Below, in pieces: positions 57,484 through 64,000 of a DNA stretch of 64,000 nt. Origin of the DNA: Micromonospora sp. WMMD1102 (GTDB taxonomy: Bacteria > Actinomycetota > Actinomycetes > Mycobacteriales > Micromonosporaceae); assembly GCF_029626265.1 (NCBI RefSeq), contig NZ_JARUBN010000001.1, positions 2,852,001-2,916,000 of the forward strand. Direction: 5' to 3'. A program made the position numbers and the translations under genes. Numbering within the stretch: position 1 is the first letter of the stretch; every line of letters starts with the position of its first letter. Under the pieces are notes generated by a model. The model worked only from the letters and a program-made list of their open reading frames with translations. It ran no database searches and was not told where the DNA came from.

Positions 57484-58539
57484 ATGACCAAGCGTTCGTC
57501 CGGCACCATCACCCTGATGGACGTGGCCCAGGAGGCCGGGGTGTCGGTGGCGACCGCGTCACGGGTGCTCAACGGCAACGGCGCCCGCCAGGTGCGGGCG
57601 GACCTGACGGACCGGGTGCTGGCCGCCGCGGCCGCGCTGGACTACTCCGCCAACGCGCCGGCCCAGGCAATGGCCCGGGGCCGTACGAACGTGGTCGGGC
57701 TGCTCGTCCACGACACCGCCGACCCGTTCTTCTCGTCCATCGCGGCCGGTGTGATGCGCGCCGCCGAACAGCACCGCAGCATCGTGATGATGTACAGCAC
57801 CGGCCGGCCGGAGCGCGAACTCGACTACCTCGCGACCCTGCGCGGCCAGCGGCCCCGCGCCGTCATCGTGGCCGGCAGCCGGACCGCCGACCGGGCACTG
57901 CGGGACCGGCTCGGCACCCAGTTGCGCATCCTCGAGGAGGCGGGTGCCCGGGTCGCGCTGATCAGCCAGCACGTCCTGCCTGTCGACACGGTGCTGCTGG
58001 AGAACCGGGAAGGGGCGCGGCTGCTCGCCCGCCGGCTTGTCGAGCTGGGACACCGGCGGTTCGCCGTACTCGCCGGGCCACGGCACCTGCTCACCGCCCG
58101 GGACCGACTCGCCGGATTCCAGGCCGGACTCGCCGACCTCGGCGTCGGGATGTCACAGACGCAGGTGGCGTACGGCGACTTCACCCGGGACGGCGGCTAC
58201 CTCACCATGCGCGACCTGCTGACCCGCGACCTGCGGGCCGGTTGCGTCTTCGCGGTCAACGACGTGATGGCGGTCGGTGCCATTTCGGCGCTGCGCGACC
58301 ACGGGGTGCCGCTGCCCGGCGGGATGGCGGTGGCCGGCTTCGACGACATCGTGACGCTCCGGGACGTCACGCCGTCGCTCACCACGGTGCGGTTGCCGCT
58401 GGAGGAGGTCGGCGTGGCTGCGCTGGAACTCGTGATGCAGCCCCGCTCCGAGCGGCCCAGGCTGCGCCGGATCCGGGCCGAGGTGGTGGTCCGGGACAGC
58501 ACCCCCGCCCTGGGCCGTGCCCAGGGATCAGCAGGCTGA
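57484..58539 (+). CDS. LacI/GalR-family regulator
   Basis: 351 residues; ATG with upstream GGGGG. N-terminal LacI helix-turn-helix ITLMDVAQEAGVSVATASRVLNG (from about residue 8), hinge helix near ALDYSANAPAQAMARG, then a periplasmic-binding-like sugar-sensing domain ending in GFDDIVTLRDVTPSLTTVRLP. It probably binds the operator at 55296 upstream of the PmoA-cupin-oxidoreductase operon, although the SDR operon lies between. The ligand is unknown, likely a sugar related to that pathway. It ends 10 bp from the convergent FAD monooxygenase gene. Confidence 0.92.
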   Translation: MTKRSSGTITLMDVAQEAGVSVATASRVLNGNGARQVRADLTDRVLAAAAALDYSANAPAQAMARGRTNVVGLLVHDTADPFFSSIAAGVMRAAEQHRSIVMMYSTGRPERELDYLATLRGQRPRAVIVAGSRTADRALRDRLGTQLRILEEAGARVALISQHVLPVDTVLLENREGARLLARRLVELGHRRFAVLAGPRHLLTARDRLAGFQAGLADLGVGMSQTQVAYGDFTRDGGYLTMRDLLTRDLRAGCVFAVNDVMAVGAISALRDHGVPLPGGMAVAGFDDIVTLRDVTPSLTTVRLPLEEVGVAALELVMQPRSERPRLRRIRAEVVVRDSTPALGRAQGSAG

Positions 58540-58549
58540 GCCGGAGGCG

Positions 58550-59920
58550 TCAAGCTTTGACTTCGGTCCTCAGCTCCTCCGCGCCCCGGTAGTTGTACAG
58601 CTCGTCGACGAACCTGCGGCGCAGTGGCGGAAGCCGGCTGGTCACGCTGAAGTAGCCCCGGGCCGCCAGCATCGCCAACCGGCCGATGACCGGCTTGTAG
58701 ATCGGGTCGTCCCCGTTGGTGCCGTTGGTCCGCAGCGAGTCGGCGACCCGGGCGAAGCCGTACCGGATCATCTCCGTCTCGTAGTCCGCGACGGCTCCGA
58801 GCAGCGGCTTGGCGCCGGCCGCCACCGCGACCAACTGGCGGTGCAGCAGTGCGGCGTCCCGCAGCGCGGTGTTCGCCCCGACTCCACGTCCCGGCGTCAT
58901 GGTGTGGATGGCGTCGCCCAGCAGGGTCACGTTGCTGCTCGGCCAGGGGTCGACCGGTACCGACGTGGCGACCTTGATCGGGATGACACTGCCGGGGTCG
59001 CTGTGCCGGAGCAGCTCGCGCAGGTGCGGATGCCAGTTCCGGGTCAGCTTCCGGGCCACCTCGGCGAGCGGCTCGCCGCGCAGTCGCATCACGTCCGGCG
59101 GGAACCGGTCGGCGGCACTCCAGATGATCAGGTTGATGCAGTCCCGGGTGTTGTCGAAGAGCAGACCCGGCCACTGCCCGATCAGCCGGGCATCGGTGAC
59201 GCCGACGCCGGGCTTGACCGAACCGCGCTGGTCCCACTTGAACTCCATCACGTGCAGTACGCCCATCACGCCGCCGGCACCGAAGATCAGCGAGATGCCC
59301 CGGTGCATCTCCTCGGTGAGCAGGCTCCGGGTCTGCGGGGTCAACGGGATCTTGCTGGCGATGTTGATGCTCCCGGCGTCCCGGACCTCGGCGTTCGGCA
59401 GGTGCTGGCGGCGTACCGCGGAGTGCGTACCGTCGGCACCGACCAGCAGGTCGCCGGTGGCGGTGCTGCCGTCGGCGAAGTGCGCGGTGACCCGGCCGTC
59501 GTCGGTTCGGGTGTAGTGCGTGAACGTCTTGCCGAAGTGCACCAGGTCGTCCATGCCGGTCAGCAGCACCTGGCGCAGGGTCATCCGGGAGACCGACTGG
59601 TCGATGCTGGTCGGGTCGGCCTCGGGGCGCAGCGCGAAGGAGGCGGTGCGGTGCAGCTGCTCGGTCAGCACGTTGAAGTACTGCGGCGCCCGGGCACAGG
59701 TGGCGAGGAACGTGGTGAACAGCTCCGGCGGCAGGCACTCGCGCAGCGCCCTACAGCCGGTCGGGTTGATCCCCACCCGGTAGCCGAGCAGGCCGTCGCC
59801 CCGGTCGCGGTAGCGCTCGTAGACGCTGACCCCGATGCCGGCCCGCCGAAGGCCGTGCGCCAGGCACATACCGCCGGTACCGGCACCGACGACGAGCACG
59901 TGCATTGGTCTGGTGGACAT
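58550..59920 (-). CDS. FAD-dependent aromatic-polyketide-type monooxygenase
   Basis: 456 residues; ATG preceded by GGAAGGGG. FAD motifs: VLVVGAGTGGMCLAHGLRRAG (GxGxxG), DLLVGADGTHSAVRR (DG motif), and LLGDAIHTMTPGRGVGANTAL (GD motif). It resembles group A flavin monooxygenases that hydroxylate aromatic rings, including those acting on type II polyketides. It follows a TcmI-family cyclase gene by 33 bp on the same strand, implying co-expression. The hydroxylation site cannot be predicted. Confidence 0.9.
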   Translation of the reverse strand: MSTRPMHVLVVGAGTGGMCLAHGLRRAGIGVSVYERYRDRGDGLLGYRVGINPTGCRALRECLPPELFTTFLATCARAPQYFNVLTEQLHRTASFALRPEADPTSIDQSVSRMTLRQVLLTGMDDLVHFGKTFTHYTRTDDGRVTAHFADGSTATGDLLVGADGTHSAVRRQHLPNAEVRDAGSINIASKIPLTPQTRSLLTEEMHRGISLIFGAGGVMGVLHVMEFKWDQRGSVKPGVGVTDARLIGQWPGLLFDNTRDCINLIIWSAADRFPPDVMRLRGEPLAEVARKLTRNWHPHLRELLRHSDPGSVIPIKVATSVPVDPWPSSNVTLLGDAIHTMTPGRGVGANTALRDAALLHRQLVAVAAGAKPLLGAVADYETEMIRYGFARVADSLRTNGTNGDDPIYKPVIGRLAMLAARGYFSVTSRLPPLRRRFVDELYNYRGAEELRTEVKA

Positions 59921-59953
59921 CGGACCCCTTCCGGCCGGGCTTGGTCGGTGGTA

Positions 59954-60286
59954 CTATGCCGTCGTCTCCGGGCCGTCCCAGCGGTAGAAGCACCGCGCCA
60001 TCGCGTCACGCGGCGAGCGCCAGGTCGGCGAGTACGGCGAGATGTAGGTACGCAGCCGCTCCGTCACGTCGACGAAGAGCGGATGCCGGTTGGCCTGCTC
60101 CAGCCGGGACGGAGCCGAGTCGTCGGTCTCCATCAGGTGCAGGCAGAGGTCGTCGAGCTGGTAGAGCGAGCGGTGCCGTACCCCGGTGACCGTGTGCAGG
60201 TCCGTGTTGTCGGACTCCGCGAGGATCTTGGCGATCTCATCCTCGGTACCTGGGACGATCCTGCCGACGATCAACACGCGATTCAT
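59954..60286 (-). CDS. TcmI-family polyketide cyclase (first copy)
   Basis: 110 residues; ATG preceded by GGGGAGACG. RVLIVGRIVPGTEDEIAKIL, GVRHRSLYQLDDLCLHLMET and the terminal DAMARCFYRWD match the ferredoxin-like dimeric cyclase family that includes TcmI. These fold and aromatise the poly-beta-ketone chain made by a minimal PKS. It is paralogous to the cyclase at 61884-62228 (same start VGRIV/AKVV and end MARCFYRWD). It is expressed with the downstream FAD monooxygenase gene. Confidence 0.92.
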   Translation of the reverse strand: MNRVLIVGRIVPGTEDEIAKILAESDNTDLHTVTGVRHRSLYQLDDLCLHLMETDDSAPSRLEQANRHPLFVDVTERLRTYISPYSPTWRSPRDAMARCFYRWDGPETTA

Positions 60287-60409
60287 CTCGTCTCCCCACT
60301 GGATAGTCGGGCCCGATCCGGTCCGTATCCGGACCGGGTCCGACCGGGTCCGGCGGGCGTCCGGACCCGGTGCGGCCCGGACAACCTTCCGGCCATCCGG
60401 TCGGGCTCG

Positions 60410-60447
60410 ATCACCATGCCGGCAGTGACGTCACCATGCCGTCACCG
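60410..60447. promoter_or_regulatory. TCACC direct repeats and palindrome upstream of cyclase/monooxygenase
   Basis: TCACCATGCCG occurs at 60411 and 60431, and GTCACCA (60430) and GTCACCG (60441) are 11 bp apart. GTGACGTCAC (60425-60434) is a perfect palindrome. The 11-bp spacing equals one helical turn and is typical of SARP-binding repeats; the adjacent SARP is a natural candidate. The 60287-60409 region also holds a ggtccg/cggacc inverted repeat (60320-60335) but no gene. Confidence 0.5.
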
Positions 60448-60529
60448 CCGCCCGGGGTCGCTGTCCTCCTCCGGTGACGCCAGGTTGACGCCGCGGACGT
60501 CAGGGTGGCGAACGGGCTGGGACGGCGGG

Positions 60530-61399
60530 TCAGCGGCGGACCGGCATCGCCGGCAGGGACGGCCGGCCCGGGTACGCCTCGGCACGCGCCGCCGACGGGC
60601 GGGCACCCGGCCGGTGTGTCGCCGTGGGCCGGGGTATGGGTGCGAGCAGATCACTGAGCAGGGCACACATCGTCTCGGACGGCTCCAGTTGCAGCTCGCG
60701 GAGCAGCAGGTCCCGGTAGACGTAGAAGGCCTGTAGCGCCTCGTAGGCGTTGCCCTCGTCAAGGTGGATCTCGACGATCAGCCGGTGCGGCGTCTCCCGC
60801 AGCGGCTCGGCGCGGACCGCCTCGAGGGCGGCCTGCAACGCCTCGCCGTGCCGCCCGGCCCGCAGGTGACCCCGGGCGATGTCCTCCAGCATGTGCAGCC
60901 GGAGCTGGCGCAGCCGTTCACGTTCCAGCAGTACCCAGTCGTCGTACCAGCCGGGCAGCAGGTCGTGCCGGCCGGCGCCCCGGACCCGCGCCGCCCAGCG
61001 CGGGTCGCCGCCGTCGCGCACCCGCTCGGCGGCCCGGACGAGGTCGTCGATGTCCAGCCGTACCACCGGGTCGAGCCGGACCGTGTCCCCGCTGGTGAGC
61101 AGCGGACAACTACCCTCCTGACGCAACCGCCACAGCGCGGTGCGCAGCGAGGACATCGCCCGCTCCTCGGGGGTGTCCGGCCAGAGCAGACCGGCCAGGT
61201 GCGCCCGGGTCGCACCCGGGCGCAGCCCGACCAGCGCGATGATCCGTTGCAGTCCACGCGGCACTACCACCGGTATCCCGTCGTGCAGCAGGCTGAACCC
61301 GTCCAGCAGGAACAGCTGGACGGTGCGGCCGGACTGGTGCTCGGGCTGCTGGGCCGGTGTCCGGCGCCCGTCGTGCGGCGCGCTCTCCTCAGGAGTCAC
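60530..61399 (-). CDS. SARP-family transcriptional activator (BTAD)
   Basis: 289 residues from a GTG at 61399 with GGAGGGTGGG upstream; a longer in-frame start adds non-homologous sequence. The N-terminal winged-helix region (LFLLDGFSLLHDG, LVGLRPGATRAHLAGLLWPDT, SLRTALWRLRQEG) and the BTAD helical domain (DIARGHLRAGRHGEAL, ETPHRLIVEIHLDEGNAYEAL) are clear. SARPs bind 11-bp-spaced direct repeats and recruit RNA polymerase to antibiotic gene promoters. It lies between two TcmI-cyclase genes transcribed in opposite directions. The C-terminal 40 residues are proline-rich and variable. Confidence 0.92.
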   Translation of the reverse strand: MTPEESAPHDGRRTPAQQPEHQSGRTVQLFLLDGFSLLHDGIPVVVPRGLQRIIALVGLRPGATRAHLAGLLWPDTPEERAMSSLRTALWRLRQEGSCPLLTSGDTVRLDPVVRLDIDDLVRAAERVRDGGDPRWAARVRGAGRHDLLPGWYDDWVLLERERLRQLRLHMLEDIARGHLRAGRHGEALQAALEAVRAEPLRETPHRLIVEIHLDEGNAYEALQAFYVYRDLLLRELQLEPSETMCALLSDLLAPIPRPTATHRPGARPSAARAEAYPGRPSLPAMPVRR

Positions 61400-61883
61400 G
61401 GCCCCACCCTCCTGCACCCGGAACCCGTGTCCCGAGGTCCGCTCTGCCCGGACCGCCCCGTCCAGCTCGCCGATGCCGCTCCGCGCGCTCCGCCCGATCG
61501 GGCCGCTTGCACCGCAAAGTGTGACGAAGGTTATCAATCGCCGTTACGCTCGGTCAATCCGCCGGTCGGCATTCCGACGTACCCGTTCGGTTGCTGCCGC
61601 AGATGCTCTGAGCTGGGCATAAGGCGGTTGCGGCCGTTGCTCGGGGAGCGGATCAGGTGCCTCCTGACAGCTCGCGTGCGGGCATTCTGCCGCTCTGCCG
61701 TCACCGGAGCGTCACCGCGACAGGGGGACGGAGTACGCGATCGGGTGACACCGCGTTGACACCGGGTCGGCAGGGTGGTCACCAGTCGTTCGGACGAGTC
61801 GCAGTCGGGGGGAAGGCCCTTGTCGCGGCCCGGTACCGGTGTCACCCATCCGGAGCGCGGGAATCGCCCAGGGAGGCTGCACG
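61400..61883. promoter_or_regulatory. 484-bp intergenic region with phased GTCACC/TGACACC repeats
   Basis: No gene is seen here. It contains GTCACCG at 61700 and 61711, TGACACC at 61746 and 61757, and GTCACCA at 61778, several in 11 or 22-bp phase. The pattern suggests a SARP-controlled promoter for the cyclase/carboxyltransferase genes to the right. The left part (61510-61560) is AT-richer and probably carries the SARP promoter, but I cannot fix its boxes. AGGGAGG at 61870 is the RBS of the next gene. Confidence 0.5.
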
Positions 61884-62228
61884 ATGGATCGCTCACTGAT
61901 CGTCGCGAAGGTCGTACCGGCCGCCGAGGGACAGGTCGCACAGATCTTCGCCGAGTCGGACCGGACCGAGCTGCCCCGGCTGGTCGGCGTACGGCACCGC
62001 TCGCTGTACCGGCTGCACGACCTGTACGTACACCTGATCGAGACGGAGAGCCCGGGTTCCGCCGCGGTGGAGAACGCCCGCCGGCACCCCGAGTTCGTCC
62101 GGGTCAGCGAGCGGCTCGCCCCGCACGTCACGCCGTACCTGGCGAACTGGCGGGTGCCGGCGGACGCCATGGCACGCTGCTTCTACCGCTGGGACGCCCC
62201 CGCCGACCCGAGCGAGGTACGGCGATGA
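61884..62228 (+). CDS. TcmI-family polyketide cyclase (second copy)
   Basis: 114 residues; ATG with AGGGAGG upstream. SLIVAKVVPAAEGQVAQIF, GVRHRSLYRLHDLYVHLIET and DAMARCFYRWDAP align with the first cyclase along the whole length. Pairs of distinct TcmI-like cyclases are known in pentangular-polyphenol clusters, where they act together on later rings. Its stop overlaps the AccDA start (ATGA), linking cyclase and malonyl-CoA supply. Confidence 0.92.
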   Translation: MDRSLIVAKVVPAAEGQVAQIFAESDRTELPRLVGVRHRSLYRLHDLYVHLIETESPGSAAVENARRHPEFVRVSERLAPHVTPYLANWRVPADAMARCFYRWDAPADPSEVRR

Positions 62229-64000
62229 CCGCCGGCACGTCCACCGGCACCGTCTCGCCCGGCCGGAGCGGGTACGCCGACCGTGGGTACGCCGACCTGG
62301 CCCAGCAGCCGTGGACCCGCTGCCGCTCCTGCCCGGCGCTGCTCTACCGCAAGCGACTGCGGCGCAACCTCGACGTCTGTCCCGAGTGCGGTGACCATCG
62401 CCGGCTGGACGCGCCCGAACGGATCGCCCAACTCGTCGACCGGGACACGTTCCGCCCGTTGCCCGGACCGGCGGCCCAGGTCGATCCGATCGGGTTCGTC
62501 GACTCGATGCCGTACCCGCAGCGGCTCGCCGCAGCCCGTGCGGCGACCGGCCTGGCCGAGGCGGTGCTCTGCGGTACGGCGACGATCGGCGGGCACGGCC
62601 TGGTGCTGGCCGTGATGGACTTCCGTTTTCTCGGCGGCAGCCTGGGCTCGGTCACCGGTGAGCTGATCACCCGGGCGGCCGAGCACGCCCTCGCCGAGCG
62701 CCGGCCGCTGCTCCTGGTCACCGCCTCCGGGGGCGCCCGGATGCAGGAGGGCGTACTCGCGCTGATGCAGATGGCCACCATCAGCCAGGCGATCGCCGCG
62801 CTGCGCGAGGCGGGGCTGCTGACCGTCAGCCTGGTCACCGATCCCACCTACGGCGGGGTGGCCGCCTCCTTCGCGACCTGCACCGACATCGTGCTGGCCG
62901 AGACCGGTTCCCGGCTCGGCTTCGCCGGTCCCCGGGTGATCCGGCAGACCATCCGGCAGGCGCTCCCGGCCGACTTCCAGACCACCGACTTCCTGCTCCG
63001 GCACGGCCAGGTCGACATGGTGGTGGAGCGGCGGGCACTACGCCCCAGGCTGCGCTGGCTGCTCTCCGCCGTCGCCCCGGCACCGGCCCGCCGGCCCGGA
63101 ACGTCGTCGGCCGCGACCGGTCCGTCGTCGTCGCTGGTGTCGTCGTCGCTGGTGCCGTTGCCGTCGTCGCCGTCGTCGTCGCCGTCGCCGTCGCTGGTGC
63201 CGTCGCCGTTGCCGTCGCTGGTGGCGGTCGCGGTCGCGGCGGCGGTGCCGGATCCGAGCGACGCCTGGCAGGTCGTCCGGTCCGCCCGGCACGCCGGCCG
63301 GCCGACCACACTCGACTACCTGGCCGCCGCCTTCGACGGCTTCGTCGAGCTGCACGGCGACCGGCTCGGCGTCGACTGCCCGGCGATCGTCGCCGGACTG
63401 GCCCGGCTCGGCGACCGGTACGTCGCCGTGATCGGGCACCAGAAGGGACACCGGCCGAGGGAGCTGAGGTCCCGCAACTTCGGCATGGCCGGGCCGGCCG
63501 GCTACCGCAAGGCGATCCGGGTCATGCGGCTGGCGGCCAACCTGCGCCTGCCGGTGGTGACCCTGATCGACACCCCGGGCGCGTATCCGGGAGTGGAGGC
63601 GGAGCAGCACGGTCAGGCCGCCGCGATCGCCGAGAGCATCCTGGCGATGACCGGGCTGCCGACCCCGGTCGTATCGGTGATCATCGGCGAGGGTGGCAGC
63701 GGCGGCGCGCTCGCGCTGGCCGTGGCCGACCGGGTGCTGATGCTGCGCAACGCTGTCTACTCGGTGATCAGTCCCGAGGGCTGCGCCGCGATTCTCTGGA
63801 ACGACCGGGCGGCGGTGCCCCGGGCCGCCGAAGCGCTCCGGCTCACCGCACCCGACCTGCTGCGGCTGGGAGTAGCCGACGAGATCGTCGCCGAACCGCC
63901 CGAGGGGGCACACCGCGATCCCGCGGGGGCGGCCCTGCTGCTCCGCCGCGCCCTGCTGGAGAACCTGGCGCCGCTGCTCGACGTACCCGCGGGGGAGCTG
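62225..64000 (+). CDS. Fused acetyl-CoA carboxylase carboxyltransferase (AccD-AccA), partial
   Basis: 592 codons are open to the right edge; the stop lies outside. The AccD-like half (to about residue 290) has a zinc ribbon (C33, C36, C52, C55), and ITASGGARMQEG and TYGGVAASFAT-like loops of the beta subunit. The AccA-like half (from about residue 345) has HGDRLGVDCPAIV, VIGHQKG, IDTPGAYPG and IGEGGSGGALALA. A serine/proline/leucine/valine low-complexity linker separates them. It transfers carboxyl from biotin to acetyl-CoA, supplying malonyl-CoA for the polyketide. Such fused carboxyltransferases occur in aromatic PKS clusters. Confidence 0.93.
   Translation, partial: MTAGTSTGTVSPGRSGYADRGYADLAQQPWTRCRSCPALLYRKRLRRNLDVCPECGDHRRLDAPERIAQLVDRDTFRPLPGPAAQVDPIGFVDSMPYPQRLAAARAATGLAEAVLCGTATIGGHGLVLAVMDFRFLGGSLGSVTGELITRAAEHALAERRPLLLVTASGGARMQEGVLALMQMATISQAIAALREAGLLTVSLVTDPTYGGVAASFATCTDIVLAETGSRLGFAGPRVIRQTIRQALPADFQTTDFLLRHGQVDMVVERRALRPRLRWLLSAVAPAPARRPGTSSAATGPSSSLVSSSLVPLPSSPSSSPSPSLVPSPLPSLVAVAVAAAVPDPSDAWQVVRSARHAGRPTTLDYLAAAFDGFVELHGDRLGVDCPAIVAGLARLGDRYVAVIGHQKGHRPRELRSRNFGMAGPAGYRKAIRVMRLAANLRLPVVTLIDTPGAYPGVEAEQHGQAAAIAESILAMTGLPTPVVSVIIGEGGSGGALALAVADRVLMLRNAVYSVISPEGCAAILWNDRAAVPRAAEALRLTAPDLLRLGVADEIVAEPPEGAHRDPAGAALLLRRALLENLAPLLDVPAGEL
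63120..63226 (+). repeat. Trinucleotide-rich (tcg/ccg/ctg) linker repeat
   Basis: A run built of tcg, ccg, ttg, ctg and gtg codons encodes serine, proline, leucine and valine between the AccD-like and AccA-like halves. It keeps the frame and resembles an expandable microsatellite. Confidence 0.9.

Noticed and set aside
1-64000. Mobile element, integrase, attachment site or tRNA
   Set aside because: I looked for transposase and integrase motifs, terminal inverted repeats and tRNA-like cloverleaf sequence and saw none that could be supported.

Overview
The window is about 72% GC chromosomal DNA of an actinomycete. High GC, GTG/TTG starts, ATGA/GTGA gene overlaps, a SARP regulator, type II polyketide genes and an AftA-like arabinosyltransferase together suggest Micromonosporaceae or a near relative. 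This assignment is inferred from gene content only. I found no tRNA, rRNA, CRISPR array or transposase.

Layout. 0-6 kb: the 3' part of a GH15 glucoamylase, a three-fold repeated membrane protein, a sirtuin, a GT4 glycosyltransferase, a divergent sugar epimerase and an APH-like kinase. 6-20 kb: a large STAND ATPase, a second GT4 enzyme, two further glycosyltransferase-like proteins, a sulfotransferase-like protein, two ABC exporter half-units and an FAD oxidoreductase. This looks like a locus making and exporting a glycosylated surface compound or small molecule, and its product is unknown. 20-29.5 kb: mixed genes, including RpiB, GlsB, a DMT exporter divergent from a MocR regulator with overlapping start codons, an Hsp70-like protein fused to a membrane domain, two alpha/beta hydrolases and a ferredoxin/P450 pair. 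29.5-38.4 kb: a LuxR two-component pair, a SpoU methyltransferase, the AftA-like enzyme, a DUF1992 protein, a membrane metallophosphoesterase and a secreted seven-repeat beta-propeller.

38.4-48.2 kb is a coherent pyroglutamate (5-oxoproline) system. A GntR regulator diverges from pxpA, a secreted pyroglutamyl-peptidase homologue, a complete Liv-type ABC importer, pxpB and pxpC. The likely logic is release of pyroglutamate outside the cell, uptake, and ATP-dependent opening to glutamate.

48.2-58.5 kb: a VOC protein and then a methyltransferase preceded by a WhiB7-like promoter, a 15-codon upstream ORF and a long hairpin. This layout resembles a drug-inducible translational attenuator. Next come a sulfotransferase, a RibD-like reductase, a hydrolase, a PmoA/cupin/Gfo-Idh operon with a LacI-type operator, and an SDR-Gdx-TetR operon whose SDR gene is frameshifted. 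58.5-64 kb is the edge of a type II polyketide cluster: FAD monooxygenase, two TcmI-family cyclases, a SARP activator and a fused AccD-AccA carboxyltransferase running off the right edge.

Two features recur throughout. Short tandem repeats (12-67 bp units) are frequent between genes and, in units divisible by three, inside linkers and protein ends. Several genes lack a Shine-Dalgarno sequence and instead have a TANNNT box 5-8 nt before the start codon, suggesting leaderless transcripts.
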